This document shows, one piece after another, positions 44,301-49,705 of a stretch of 64,000 nt of DNA. Origin of the DNA: a virus; the IMG/VR virus record IMGVR_UViG_3300036770_005654, positions 1-64,000 of that record. One strand, 5' to 3'. A program made the position numbers and the translations under genes. The notes below the pieces were generated by a model that saw nothing but the letters and a program-made list of their open reading frames with translations, was not told where the DNA came from and did not search any database. Numbering within the stretch: the first letter of the stretch is position 1; each line of letters starts with the position of its first letter.

Positions 44301-45694
44301 TTGTAGAATCTTTATTTCCTCGTCTTGCTTTTGGCGATACAGAAACACAGAAAAACCTAATAGAGAATCAGAGATCAAAGACACTAAATTATTTCATTAA
44401 AGATCTTATATCCGGAGTTAATATTTCTGAAGGTGCAACCTCGCCAGGCAATCCGTTTTTAACACCAATATTAAATAGAAATTCTGGTACTGTTTATCAA
44501 ATTAAAATATGGAACGATGCAGATATTTTTCCGACATATAATTATCAAGCTATTCCATATTCTGAAAACGAATATATTTGGATTCATAAGGGAGATTTAT
44601 TCAACACTTTACCATCTCAAAAAACCTTTCCCCCTATCATTACGCACGGATTTGATAGTATTTCTGTAATTAATGATTTGGATGATCTTGATCCGAATGG
44701 TACAGTTATGGATCCAGTTTATGGTATAGCTATTGGGGGATATGTTCCAACAGATGATGGTATAGGAATACAAATTCCCTATTCACACACAGGAGTACCG
44801 AACAATGCTTCGCCTTGGTCAGTCACTAATTATAAGCCAATTATTAGTGGTATAATGCAAAAATCTTTATATCCAGCCGGTACAGAGGTAGAAAAAGTAG
44901 ATACTATAAACAATGAATTGGTAATAAAAAATAATAACATTAGTTATAATGTGGATGATCAATGGTGCATAGATAAAAATAATTATATCTCTACGGCATT
45001 GTATTTCTTAGATAATCCTGGAGAAATTTTTGTTTCATCTGGTAATAATACATTTATATATTTACAAAATACCGATTCAGCTACCGGATGGCTTAAAACA
45101 TTTTCCTCTGGAGATATAGTATTTCCATACCAAAATATAGAAGATGATAATATAAAAATTATGCCTTATAATATAGTATATAATGCAGAGGGTAGATTTA
45201 CTTTTCAGATCACCGGCAGATGTAACACTAGAGAAAATGAAGATTTAGTATACAAAATTGCTACTATGGAAAATCCAAACATGCCCATCTTTGATAAGAT
45301 AACATATCCATCATTAGATTTTATACCTAAAAAATATTTTCAAAACTATCCACTTTATGTTAATAAATCAATTCAAATTATTAATAATAGTGTAATAAAA
45401 ACAAATAATTTGTTATCCTTTAATATATTGGGTGGGGAAAGACCCATAAATAAGAATTTTCCAGATATACAGCTAGCCGCTGGTATTAATGGAGATTTCG
45501 GATATTGTGGGTTTTGGCGTAATACCACAGGTACCGGAAATACTATTGTGGATGAATATGATTCAATAAATGATAGACTTAATATTAAACTCATATTAAG
45601 TTCAGATTATGGTATTAATTGGTCTGCTTACGATACGATTAAAATCAAGGTGACAGACAGCACAGGATCAGACACACTGATCTATTCTGTTTAA
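32297..45694 (+). CDS. Giant multidomain fibre/adhesin (4,465 aa)
   Basis: A single open frame of 13.4 kb. Visible parts: collagen-like GXY triplets at 50-67; two copies of the fibre motif NADLLD(G/D)QHGxxYR (about 315 and 555); a YadA-head-like stretch of short SIALNN repeats (about 640-700); a cadherin-like segment (about 1215-1290) followed by a He_PIG/Ig-like domain (1293-1395); and another Ig-like unit near 3640-3740. Most of the rest is Asn/Ser/Tyr-rich beta structure with no family I recognise. It contains no signal peptide. It starts in an ATGA overlap with the preceding gene. It would be one of the largest proteins of the virion, most likely a long trimeric fibre or tail-surface adhesin. 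Alternative: a concatenation of several formerly separate fibres. Confidence 0.8.
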   Translation: MNQISIKEISPEYKYLLISQKDDSETISSTRLVISDNYTNRISFVNISQGEKGDTGPVGPQGPPGQDALSFTVLSIGSGGTNNTNYSSGNILFFDGTKITTTEYSIQDILDEAQTGANAITGILAGSGIHKIQNGNNVTLNTKIGDGLQIDANNAIIVDNSIARISDLTAGSIEGIIPISKGGTNNNFYTQNRLIYFDGFSLKSFPLSTGNFLFSGVAVNIVAGSGLIGGGSLSIPSGSIVINIPQSADILVEENSVSLTPTGTPGTYSKIVTDSKGRVIQGSNLTNADIIQILGYTPFHAGNDGIGSNLDADLLDGQHGSFYRDASNVTGILNTTVLPSSVEPGTYTKFTVASNGLISGVFFANQNDIISSLGFTPVSSTGTKNILGTTNLNGDVNINGELSIYDNLPILSTNNSSILPDTPRGISFIYGGLFTTKTGIIAYYPAEDQLKLVTNIFASGADTDGGGNQDDLNGGNAESIFLLQNLDGDASTVLLREIADSLYVKLNADEDINGIKFFNDSIFFRKPPVQISNPIGNTNPPLVIGGNTIKVSSLNADLLDDQHGFYYRNASNITGAFSYNNVTFDHIEGTHNFIPRFNDTINDPAGRISDSNLYQDNSGNIRTNDEINVIIGTSNPKTSINTLTVGVGHIVDGDNNLVVGTNNIVSGNNSIALNNSCIVDANNSIAAHSYGRAYVSNQMALGAFLTKDDTNKDLEHGQNTSINMHLPGTQAGNTWSALTPTITIPENKTFAYNVDVLISRAFGTGVAQYRFDSGIFKNATFRDSNNVFTVVNVTTQPQLAKKNEVFNNSQIRNHFHTFEHTNGSRQLQEIRTTHPPLQYNPVITENTQSSYFYTKIHKQCSGTYYKTNHGDLVLDVNKPIYSGIVNLSENTYGIKIISKNHGVRTNSNVNLLFENVTGSLLPLINDNYNVFSVINQDTFFVEQPYYSGYITYSSGLNTDFATITVDNKSISAIDTKYLSSGINATLTNNTISNLSDNNFIRNLRLDTPIIIQSGSYFFNRLVKNYNSNTIVINDPIATGTGSQQYVILNGLMKIYHIDFSFNLFKKSSKFLAKTSVDGDQIITASSTGAIANFQGSNIFGDNIYNFPIIESFYTTGNALLQTYQNTHARTGLDYTSKPTIVLENIPIPKRSSYGSGIPVRIAPLTNNSGSVFLSHKQTINGSFSYNTTQFNPYRSVYKKYDNNHMMVYYTGIDKSLNLPFTPITYELVDGFNSADNDFFSLVNINDKYYLQTTNVFNYETKNIYNIRIKAMDRKSKNFLEKSFTITVNNTTSPYSLYNIPNQEVYIDNLFDYTILSGVFNEEENGGPLSYSAKLQDGRDLPYWLFFNSNTTRFTGVPSYCDLGTYNIRVFASNNADTISKDFFIRVKDPTFETLSYENNFDTTITNITLSSDNINENLISGTIFSELNAIGSYHPYIEFLTGENSFTGTFSQNSDIVECFNRFVSYPTTIISGTAGLLRKNSSISVPANLGLSGLIATNVYKPFALTGTPALSNGNIFLTNAYNDYTDTFFSGLQIQTDHPFLPRFFTTKFFTDYYANVGARQALALETKEDDVWRDLILAENNDVIVLTHSPLTNTLLSTELRELLATNKIPLTDDEENDILIANDRLTHNTIWSVPYTGCNNGLIVDDQIILSTSRNSLINRSNIDSLLELHNTNNPSGLSLMSGSFDIEVEQWYIRDSIYNPVLSLYGFGSPDFCTLLTEDNIDLLSSESAAPSHILSNNEKDHGSRVILDNSYEILDSKYAVKDNGKLLANSVFDDLICENQDNLVHDYAIASRSGHLTILYPGHRQNYITLTFPKIEYHRFLTENEELFNDQIGNILTTESRKISYDFSYAWGKLIPFDLFSNRYFIRMNKKYLGSNTTSLVTYSETLPINNNYSISGLKQYSYVSQSGDCPVITFITGVGGFESTTYSTGNYITGVVDLYTEPGTGTITLNFNKDINLDSRDTNNLYLYNFTSTNSNLQLPVIGQYTDISILDSNTISVNNLFFKPNSGIQSSSQATGLFSCNLDRNHEYILDNNTINRIPIVFRNTINRFGNIDTSESNRPKNYTFDILNISGNKIYAKDNLNYLLKENNRPYYLDQDIKSNYTTNGIAFSGSLFKNHQYIYDIRYNQFNLDNIQKLINFRYNYQDQNIVLTVPSGFIVPYDYLKISFPTGFDYSNSVISGSVTRSSVINSNNVDLEPDKDHILLETSTSIDPSSKLIQIKLPASLPVTSSRAGTCVVNNSPINRLQSGLLINYQNSDRYGYEIDSMKDGFSFSGVVPKNHSVISTNITGLLDSNHIGHASIFTSGNALWYSGARILRQANHNDIGFSEYYLINTNISNLAPANLSGVGSSSSPYSYKIASSGYRYLEFLYLGHNTNNINITGILSMVSGALYIYHTNLTEQFNQYRSLIDQDLTVKDTLVYSGINISNNIGLSLNVNRFDKIKIELLSTTGISNFDFRTYVSSDILIKPYILESSGTLNSNLPFYPFFNPDPPTVVYSPPTYSPITDPKYNIFTDTNFYILPYIKVTKPYCEAEYNKNQQLFYNGNIIDLYNFDSIKSYLLMGDELEIIDFNNTPISISGDVCKHIFKFNPSNEELIVSGLSIDGALSISPKISSLSIENNYRHNIPFGLSYNQLLSNTGTIRFVKCNSGNIDVYDYNNLFYHTYGGTTASFPLDSSGSYVQPPQTGSYRVIYDPDSCMSGTLCVLVSGYRINAFSGFPDIRNRSNFYKTTNIIDSNGVKGAIRPYGTDKRMFFDFNDGFPEISDFYSVEDLIQPNMLSIKIPYNSNYINKSGLVLIIDSHQNIKSHLNPNLDNSFVTSSATCNITPSTIFNYYDRDAKRWKHTVHLQGQQPAFGGYDLLLSGKSSKLYSINPEPIQISGISYSIDDGNTFYTITSGLTIPDNLSELTLKITTLQGDQRLFEQDQLSTPKVSISGLSNYYVEFNEPGLYGWHGKGWNIGVKITTPPPKIYSNKDIILRVKDLTGFDQKTITLNKRIIPEVKPFATGFVLNGSSWQLGFDVTKIDIEDKLFNNEISVDVIDTPVSNNYQILHSDNKSIVVGGSTVGATTGIYYPKIILTDITTSPYTILSSGSGALVVGSSITQKPQYTIQLNNLQSTYYFDLTNQSDLMFDIPADLGPEPNQVLNNLIITFNNDIAYSLIIDSSSYNYDTKRIEVVATPTTTGNNPGYYNQPNKFINQSVSISIKQPVYDNFGNYTYQTYNKTAGFNTVFYKPVGFQPISQLSTIPFNITSPWSIEFYVLSGICQFDPQSQPNVSIFNTPNIGSYENTPIEYNLDYDYDNILKKWKVTASSTKDVFNRYIDQTGIYPISIYIDDDFSSFVTNNSFSIRYNPVTKMKNINNTLYSTPDSIFYTKVDIEDTLENTTDSISFPPTLKESSITLLFNKTIRKYDTDLNIWQNSYISDNMTDKYDAQLNIENNILSVSCRGIGNDKIIAVAKLNTMEIESNELQGVPLTITGVAGYSPGGAIEVEQGEDPWILTFKTIGGLAHINYPPTIILENMPTFCSGFNPLIDNQSQCAKTPVWNPNDMGGSWSYMFSGIPSCTLLGLKPFSITAIDTDPSLLPSSPYLPDTDYLEYAFEYTAGSFSTGEPPQIVPAEGGNDIIKPLCNVLYTKQIDFGPVLETSLCGVGPTGIKLINISGTLPSGLSYTVFFPEELNSPVAPYSNLSSGYLRIEGYPLTFASGGAYSENITLKITDARNLSTSLKIEFTDSSTPNDPDISVPIYFDTDELLLTPSTGTKIVTANTVNVWRPSPSPESLVCRSILPHNKCQTTQVFYSGFLSLDTRIYLTSLDQKVPLAVQDDIYISFETPNDNNNGAYTLMENESGIHILGKVSLISSATGIANLVLADYKQLNISNFNTFFQGSIIDNTTYCLLGGGRAKMDSTGKRGLMGLIGPSYKASITGSTFFDSSNSRLSGLELTRINTQLPQSSFVSWSDCWQTGRLYISGIVLPSINAEITDPPPAQNRLFTFNNLVESLFPRLAFGDTETQKNLIENQRSKTLNYFIKDLISGVNISEGATSPGNPFLTPILNRNSGTVYQIKIWNDADIFPTYNYQAIPYSENEYIWIHKGDLFNTLPSQKTFPPIITHGFDSISVINDLDDLDPNGTVMDPVYGIAIGGYVPTDDGIGIQIPYSHTGVPNNASPWSVTNYKPIISGIMQKSLYPAGTEVEKVDTINNELVIKNNNISYNVDDQWCIDKNNYISTALYFLDNPGEIFVSSGNNTFIYLQNTDSATGWLKTFSSGDIVFPYQNIEDDNIKIMPYNIVYNAEGRFTFQITGRCNTRENEDLVYKIATMENPNMPIFDKITYPSLDFIPKKYFQNYPLYVNKSIQIINNSVIKTNNLLSFNILGGERPINKNFPDIQLAAGINGDFGYCGFWRNTTGTGNTIVDEYDSINDRLNIKLILSSDYGINWSAYDTIKIKVTDSTGSDTLIYSV

Positions 45695-45706
45695 TAGGAT
45701 AATTTT

Positions 45707-46855
45707 ATGGCTACAATAAATATTACAGAATTACCACTAAACAGAATAACTATTAATCAAAATACAGATGATCCTAAATTTATAAGCACAAATGTTGTTA
45801 TTACAGAAAATATTCCTCCTATTACAACTATTATAGCAAATGTTGGTGTTCAGGGACCACCCGGTTCAGGACTGCCCGGGCCAATTGGTCCTCAAGGACC
45901 ACCAGGAACTGGGTTGGTCGGCCCCCAAGGTCCTGCTGGTCCTAAAGGAGATAGCGGCTCCGGCATATTATCTATAGATTTTAGTAATAATACGAATTCT
46001 ATTACCATAAATGAAGACTCTTCTACTTTATATCTAATTGGCGGTGCTGGTATAGATATCGGAATCGACAATGAAACACAAACTATAAATATAGGCAATA
46101 CTCTTGTTGGACACCAGCATATAACTTCCGATATTATTGGCTTTAATGAATTTGTAGACGATAAAGTAGCATCATTATTACAGGCTGGTACAGGCATAGG
46201 TCTAACGTATAATGACGAAGATGCCAATAAACTAATTGTATCTGTTACGGGCTTAACAACAGGAATAGATGTTCAAAGACAAAATTCAAAATTACAAAGT
46301 ATTTCAGATCTAGTAATAGAGTCAGGAAAATTATTACTAGCTAATAGCAGTTCCACATTCGAAGCGATTACATTGTCTAACACCAGTAAGAACTTTTTAA
46401 ATGACCAAACAGCAGCGGAACAAAGAAATACTCTAGGATTAGGATCAATATCCATTTATGATTCTGGAACTTTTGCTAAAATTCAGGGTGGTAATACTTT
46501 TGAGGGTATTCAATCGTTTGGTGATGGTCAGATCAATAGATTTTCCGCATCTATTAATTCGCAAAATAGCAACTCTTATGAGATACAACAATCTGATAAT
46601 GGCAAGATTATAGCATTCACCGCCAATAATAGTAGTGTATCTGTAACTTTAAATAGTAATATTTTACCGGGTTTTAACTGCTTAGCCTTGCAGTTAGGTT
46701 CGGGACAAGTTCGGCTCAGTGGTTCTATCAACAATAGATATGGTCATACAAAATTAGTTGGCCAATATTCTATAGCTACTATTGTTAAAATATCTAGTTC
46801 TCCATATATTGTTGTGCTTTCCGGAGATACGACCAGCGATAATTCTGGACCATGA
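45707..46855 (+). CDS. Collagen-like tail fibre protein
   Basis: A 382-residue fibre. Residues 48-86 are an interrupted collagen-like GXY stretch (GVQGPPGSG, GPIGPQGPPG, GPQGPAGPKGDSG), expected to trimerise. This is followed by fibre-type beta repeats (LLQAGTGIGLTYNDEDANKLIVSV) and a C-terminal beta domain (residues 285-380) that may be the tip (KIIAFTANNSSVSVTLNS). The N-terminal 45 residues (ITELPLNRITINQN) match the general pattern of the giant protein's N-terminus, suggesting a shared attachment point. TAGGA is 8 nt before the ATG. Confidence 0.8.
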   Translation: MATINITELPLNRITINQNTDDPKFISTNVVITENIPPITTIIANVGVQGPPGSGLPGPIGPQGPPGTGLVGPQGPAGPKGDSGSGILSIDFSNNTNSITINEDSSTLYLIGGAGIDIGIDNETQTINIGNTLVGHQHITSDIIGFNEFVDDKVASLLQAGTGIGLTYNDEDANKLIVSVTGLTTGIDVQRQNSKLQSISDLVIESGKLLLANSSSTFEAITLSNTSKNFLNDQTAAEQRNTLGLGSISIYDSGTFAKIQGGNTFEGIQSFGDGQINRFSASINSQNSNSYEIQQSDNGKIIAFTANNSSVSVTLNSNILPGFNCLALQLGSGQVRLSGSINNRYGHTKLVGQYSIATIVKISSSPYIVVLSGDTTSDNSGP

Positions 46856-46870
46856 TAATAGGAATAAAGC

Positions 46871-48421
46871 ATGATACTACCACCATTTTTCGGTATATCA
46901 TCTAAATATGATGTAGATTTTATTAAACAATTAATTGTAGACTATTTACAACAAGATAGTATGGTCTACAAGAATCCAGTGTCTTCTAATAGCATTACTT
47001 TTTTACAAGCAGATGGAGTAACGTATGCCATTGTTATTCCTGCATTAAATATCACATATCTAAGTAATGATGTGCTATCTTTACCAAAGCTTAGTGATGG
47101 TTTATCTATTAGTTATAATAGTATAGACATATTATCATATGATCCTCCTCCGGAGTCACCAGAGCAAACTAATTTTATCTTTTGGTTAGAAGAAGACTCT
47201 CAGATAGAATTAGCTTGGAGTGTTCCATATAATAATCGATGCGATATTACAGAATATATATTACAATATGCTAATGTAGAAGAAAAAACTAGCTTCCTAG
47301 ACGAAAACTATGAACAGATTTTGGATGAGCTAGGCAATGCTATAAAGATGGAGTCAAATATAGATTCATATAGATGGTATACTTTTGATAAAGAATATAT
47401 ATTAATTCAAAATAGATTTAAATTACTATACGATACAAATGATTTTTTTGTTTCCGAAAAATCTAATGGAATAGGTCTGGTAAATACGTCTGTTGTGACC
47501 GAATTGACTAATAATGAACCGTATCAGTTCAGAATTGCTGCTAAAAACTGTGTTGGTCTTGGAGACTTTGGATATAGTAATATTCTTTTTCCCTTATCTA
47601 TGTCTCATATATATTGTGATATACTTTTATATTTGAGACCTAATTCAACTACTGATATATTTGCTTCTTTAGCGGATTATTCTTGTTACGACAAGAACTG
47701 TTTACCTATAGCACAGCCGTTAGTATCGTCCGAATCCGCTTTTGGTGCTGGCAGTTTATATTTTAATGGAAATTTGGATTCTTCATTAATTCCATTTACT
47801 TATCCACATATACAATGTATTAAAGATAATTTTAATTCATGGTCATTAAATAATGATTTTACTGTCGAGTTGTGGGTTAAACCAGCAACATCAAACCCTG
47901 TTGGAAATCAGACCATAATATCATCGTATAGTCAAAAACCTGACGCATCTACTAATCCGATTAATAATCATTATTGGAAATTATACTATAATAGTAGTGG
48001 CATTGTTTTTAAAATGGGTATTAGTAATACTAATTTTATAGAATTAACAACCAATTTCCCTTTGTCTTCATCATCTTTTAGTCATGTTGCTATTTGTAGA
48101 TTTAATAATTATATTAGATTATATATAAATGGCAATAAGTATGATAGAAAATATTATGATAAAGATATTATTATAGATAGTGACTATGCTATTCTTGGAG
48201 GAGATCAAACTATCAATTATATAGTTTCTGATACTCAAAATATAGATAGGGGCTTAATAGCAGAACCTTATATTGGTTATATAGATAATGTAATGATTAG
48301 TAAATCAGCCCGATATGCCAAAAACTTTACACCTTCGGAATACACAAATGAATCAGATTGCGATTTGTGTTCGGAACTAGAAGCCCCATCTAACTTAACC
48401 GTATCCTATATTGTAGAATAA
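46871..48421 (+). CDS. FN3 and LamG adhesin, ending in a truncated FN3
   Basis: A 516-residue protein. Residues 95-235 form an FN3-like unit interrupted by an insertion (IELAWSVPYNNRCDITEYILQY, then later NEPYQFRIAAKNCVGLG). Residues 290-490 form a LamG-like jelly roll (GAGSLYFNG, DFTVELWVKPAT, FSHVAICRFNNYIRLYING, GYIDNVMISKSARY). The final 14 residues (LEAPSNLTVSYIVE) are the opening strands of another FN3 that stops abruptly. The next gene, convergent and touching end to end, encodes FN3 repeats on the other strand. An 11-bp inverted repeat at 48378-48388 pairs with 49001-49011. This looks like one end of an inverted or invertible fibre module. Confidence 0.78.
   Translation: MILPPFFGISSKYDVDFIKQLIVDYLQQDSMVYKNPVSSNSITFLQADGVTYAIVIPALNITYLSNDVLSLPKLSDGLSISYNSIDILSYDPPPESPEQTNFIFWLEEDSQIELAWSVPYNNRCDITEYILQYANVEEKTSFLDENYEQILDELGNAIKMESNIDSYRWYTFDKEYILIQNRFKLLYDTNDFFVSEKSNGIGLVNTSVVTELTNNEPYQFRIAAKNCVGLGDFGYSNILFPLSMSHIYCDILLYLRPNSTTDIFASLADYSCYDKNCLPIAQPLVSSESAFGAGSLYFNGNLDSSLIPFTYPHIQCIKDNFNSWSLNNDFTVELWVKPATSNPVGNQTIISSYSQKPDASTNPINNHYWKLYYNSSGIVFKMGISNTNFIELTTNFPLSSSSFSHVAICRFNNYIRLYINGNKYDRKYYDKDIIIDSDYAILGGDQTINYIVSDTQNIDRGLIAEPYIGYIDNVMISKSARYAKNFTPSEYTNESDCDLCSELEAPSNLTVSYIVE
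48378..48388 (+). repeat. Inverted-repeat arm (left) of putative fibre switch
   Basis: TAGAAGCCCCA, in codons for Leu-Glu-Ala-Pro at residues 503-506 of the plus-strand adhesin. The reverse complement is at 49001-49011, also in Leu-Glu-Ala-Pro codons of the antisense gene. CTTAA follows five bases later in both arms. Confidence 0.6.
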
Positions 48422-49576
48422 CTACATATAGCTAGGAACTATAACACCCGTAGATTGTGGACCTTCTCCGCAATCATTGACCGCATTTATGGTCATTGTG
48501 CCACCATCTATGGACAAATCACCAAAAGACCAATAGAATGCATTACTATCATATGTAATATAGCCATTAGTAAAATCTCCAAGATTTTGATTAAATGGAG
48601 TATTATTTATCTTTATTCCTGTTATATATATATTGTAGCCCGTTGCTGTTGGACCCTGATCTGTCCAGCTAAGAGTATAGTAACCGCCTCCGTTATAAAT
48701 ATTAATATTTGTTGGAGCATCTGGAGTTCCAAAATTACCGGTAATGCTGCTACTATAAGATCCAACTGTTCCGCTAATATTCAGGCCAGCGACACCGAAT
48801 TCGTAAGAGTAACAATTTGTGCCCGTTAGAGAGCCTATAGTGCCAGAATTACTATTGAACAATGTTGATGTTGTCCAGTTTTCTTCTGATGTATTTTTAT
48901 ATCTAACATAATATCCTGATAGCGGAATTTTATTTGTCATATCTAAACTATTCCATGTTATGTTACCCGTTGTGGAGTTAACGGATAAGCTTAAGCCCGT
49001 TGGGGCTTCTAATACCTCAACATATTGAACAGATAGTCCTTGTGGGGCATTTGGTGCTTCTGGAGAGGTTGTGCTGATAATATATCCAGTAGAGTATGGC
49101 CCAATACCCACAGCATTGATGCCGGCGATTCTTATTGTATATTCGGTATCTTCTACTAATCCGGATAATAAGTATTGAGAATTACCGCTAGTTGACAAGC
49201 CAGTTGCTAATGATGAATTTCCAGAATATTCAATATAATTACCAGTAATAGAACATCCACCATTATTAGGCATAATCCAAGAAAGATTAATAGTAGTATC
49301 TGATGGAACACCAGAGATATTTGTTGGAGCATAAGGCAATAGTCCCATTATACCGCTAGCAGAACTACTAAATGGTCCTGTACCAACCAGATTGCTTCCT
49401 GCTACTCTAAAGTAGTAATTTTCACATGTGTCAAGACCGGTTACAAAGCCTGATGAGGCTATAAATTTTTCTATATATTCTGTCCAAGTAGCATTATCTT
49501 GACTATATTCTATTATATATCCGGTGGGTACAGCATTAGTTGGAGCATTCCATGTTAGTAAAAATTTTTTAATCAT
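48422..49576 (-). CDS. Antisense FN3-repeat cassette, probably silent
   Basis: A 384-residue ORF made of about four FN3 units (FLLTWNAPTNAVPTGY, INLSWIMPNNGGCSITG, ITWNSLDMTNKIPLSGYYVRY, YTLSWTDQGPTATGYNIYI). It begins part-way into an FN3: the first strands are missing before MIKKFLLTW. At residues 176-192 a second amputated FN3 start (NAPQGLSVQYVEV) runs straight into LEAPTGL. No Shine-Dalgarno lies before the ATG (upstream is AT-only), unlike the rightward fibre genes. It ends exactly where the plus-strand adhesin ends. The missing strands are just what the plus-strand gene ends with, so the cassette may be expressed only after inversion. A genuine leftward gene is the alternative. Confidence 0.6.
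   Translation of the reverse strand: MIKKFLLTWNAPTNAVPTGYIIEYSQDNATWTEYIEKFIASSGFVTGLDTCENYYFRVAGSNLVGTGPFSSSASGIMGLLPYAPTNISGVPSDTTINLSWIMPNNGGCSITGNYIEYSGNSSLATGLSTSGNSQYLLSGLVEDTEYTIRIAGINAVGIGPYSTGYIISTTSPEAPNAPQGLSVQYVEVLEAPTGLSLSVNSTTGNITWNSLDMTNKIPLSGYYVRYKNTSEENWTTSTLFNSNSGTIGSLTGTNCYSYEFGVAGLNISGTVGSYSSSITGNFGTPDAPTNINIYNGGGYYTLSWTDQGPTATGYNIYITGIKINNTPFNQNLGDFTNGYITYDSNAFYWSFGDLSIDGGTMTINAVNDCGEGPQSTGVIVPSYM
49001..49011 (-). repeat. Inverted-repeat arm (right) of putative fibre switch
   Basis: Reverse complement of the arm at 48378-48388. Inversion between the arms would join LEAP of the plus gene to residues 193-384 of the antisense cassette in frame (698-residue product), and would give the antisense ORF the other tail, SNLTVSYIVE, with a stop. 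Confidence 0.6.
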
Positions 49577-49602
49577 ATATAAATGCTACTATTAAAAAAG
49601 AG

Positions 49603-49610
49603 TATAAATA
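49603..49610 (+). promoter_or_regulatory. Possible T4-type late promoter TATAAATA
   Basis: TATAAATA in the 129-bp gap between the antisense cassette and the rightward gene at 49706, about 95 bp before its ATG. Orientation and position fit a promoter for the following tail operon. Chance occurrence in AT-rich DNA is possible. Confidence 0.3.
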
Positions 49611-49705
49611 GATTTAAACATTAAATACACCTATTTACGTTATTGGAGCATATTTTTGATTTAGGGGTATTATTAAGATAAGTATGGATTCATAAGGGAG
49701 ATATA

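Noticed and set aside
49577-49705. Long inverted repeats exactly at the ends of the antisense FN3 cassette
   Set aside because: Comparison of 48400-48440 with the reverse complement of 49560-49640 gave no match longer than about seven bases; only the internal 11-bp arm pair stands out.
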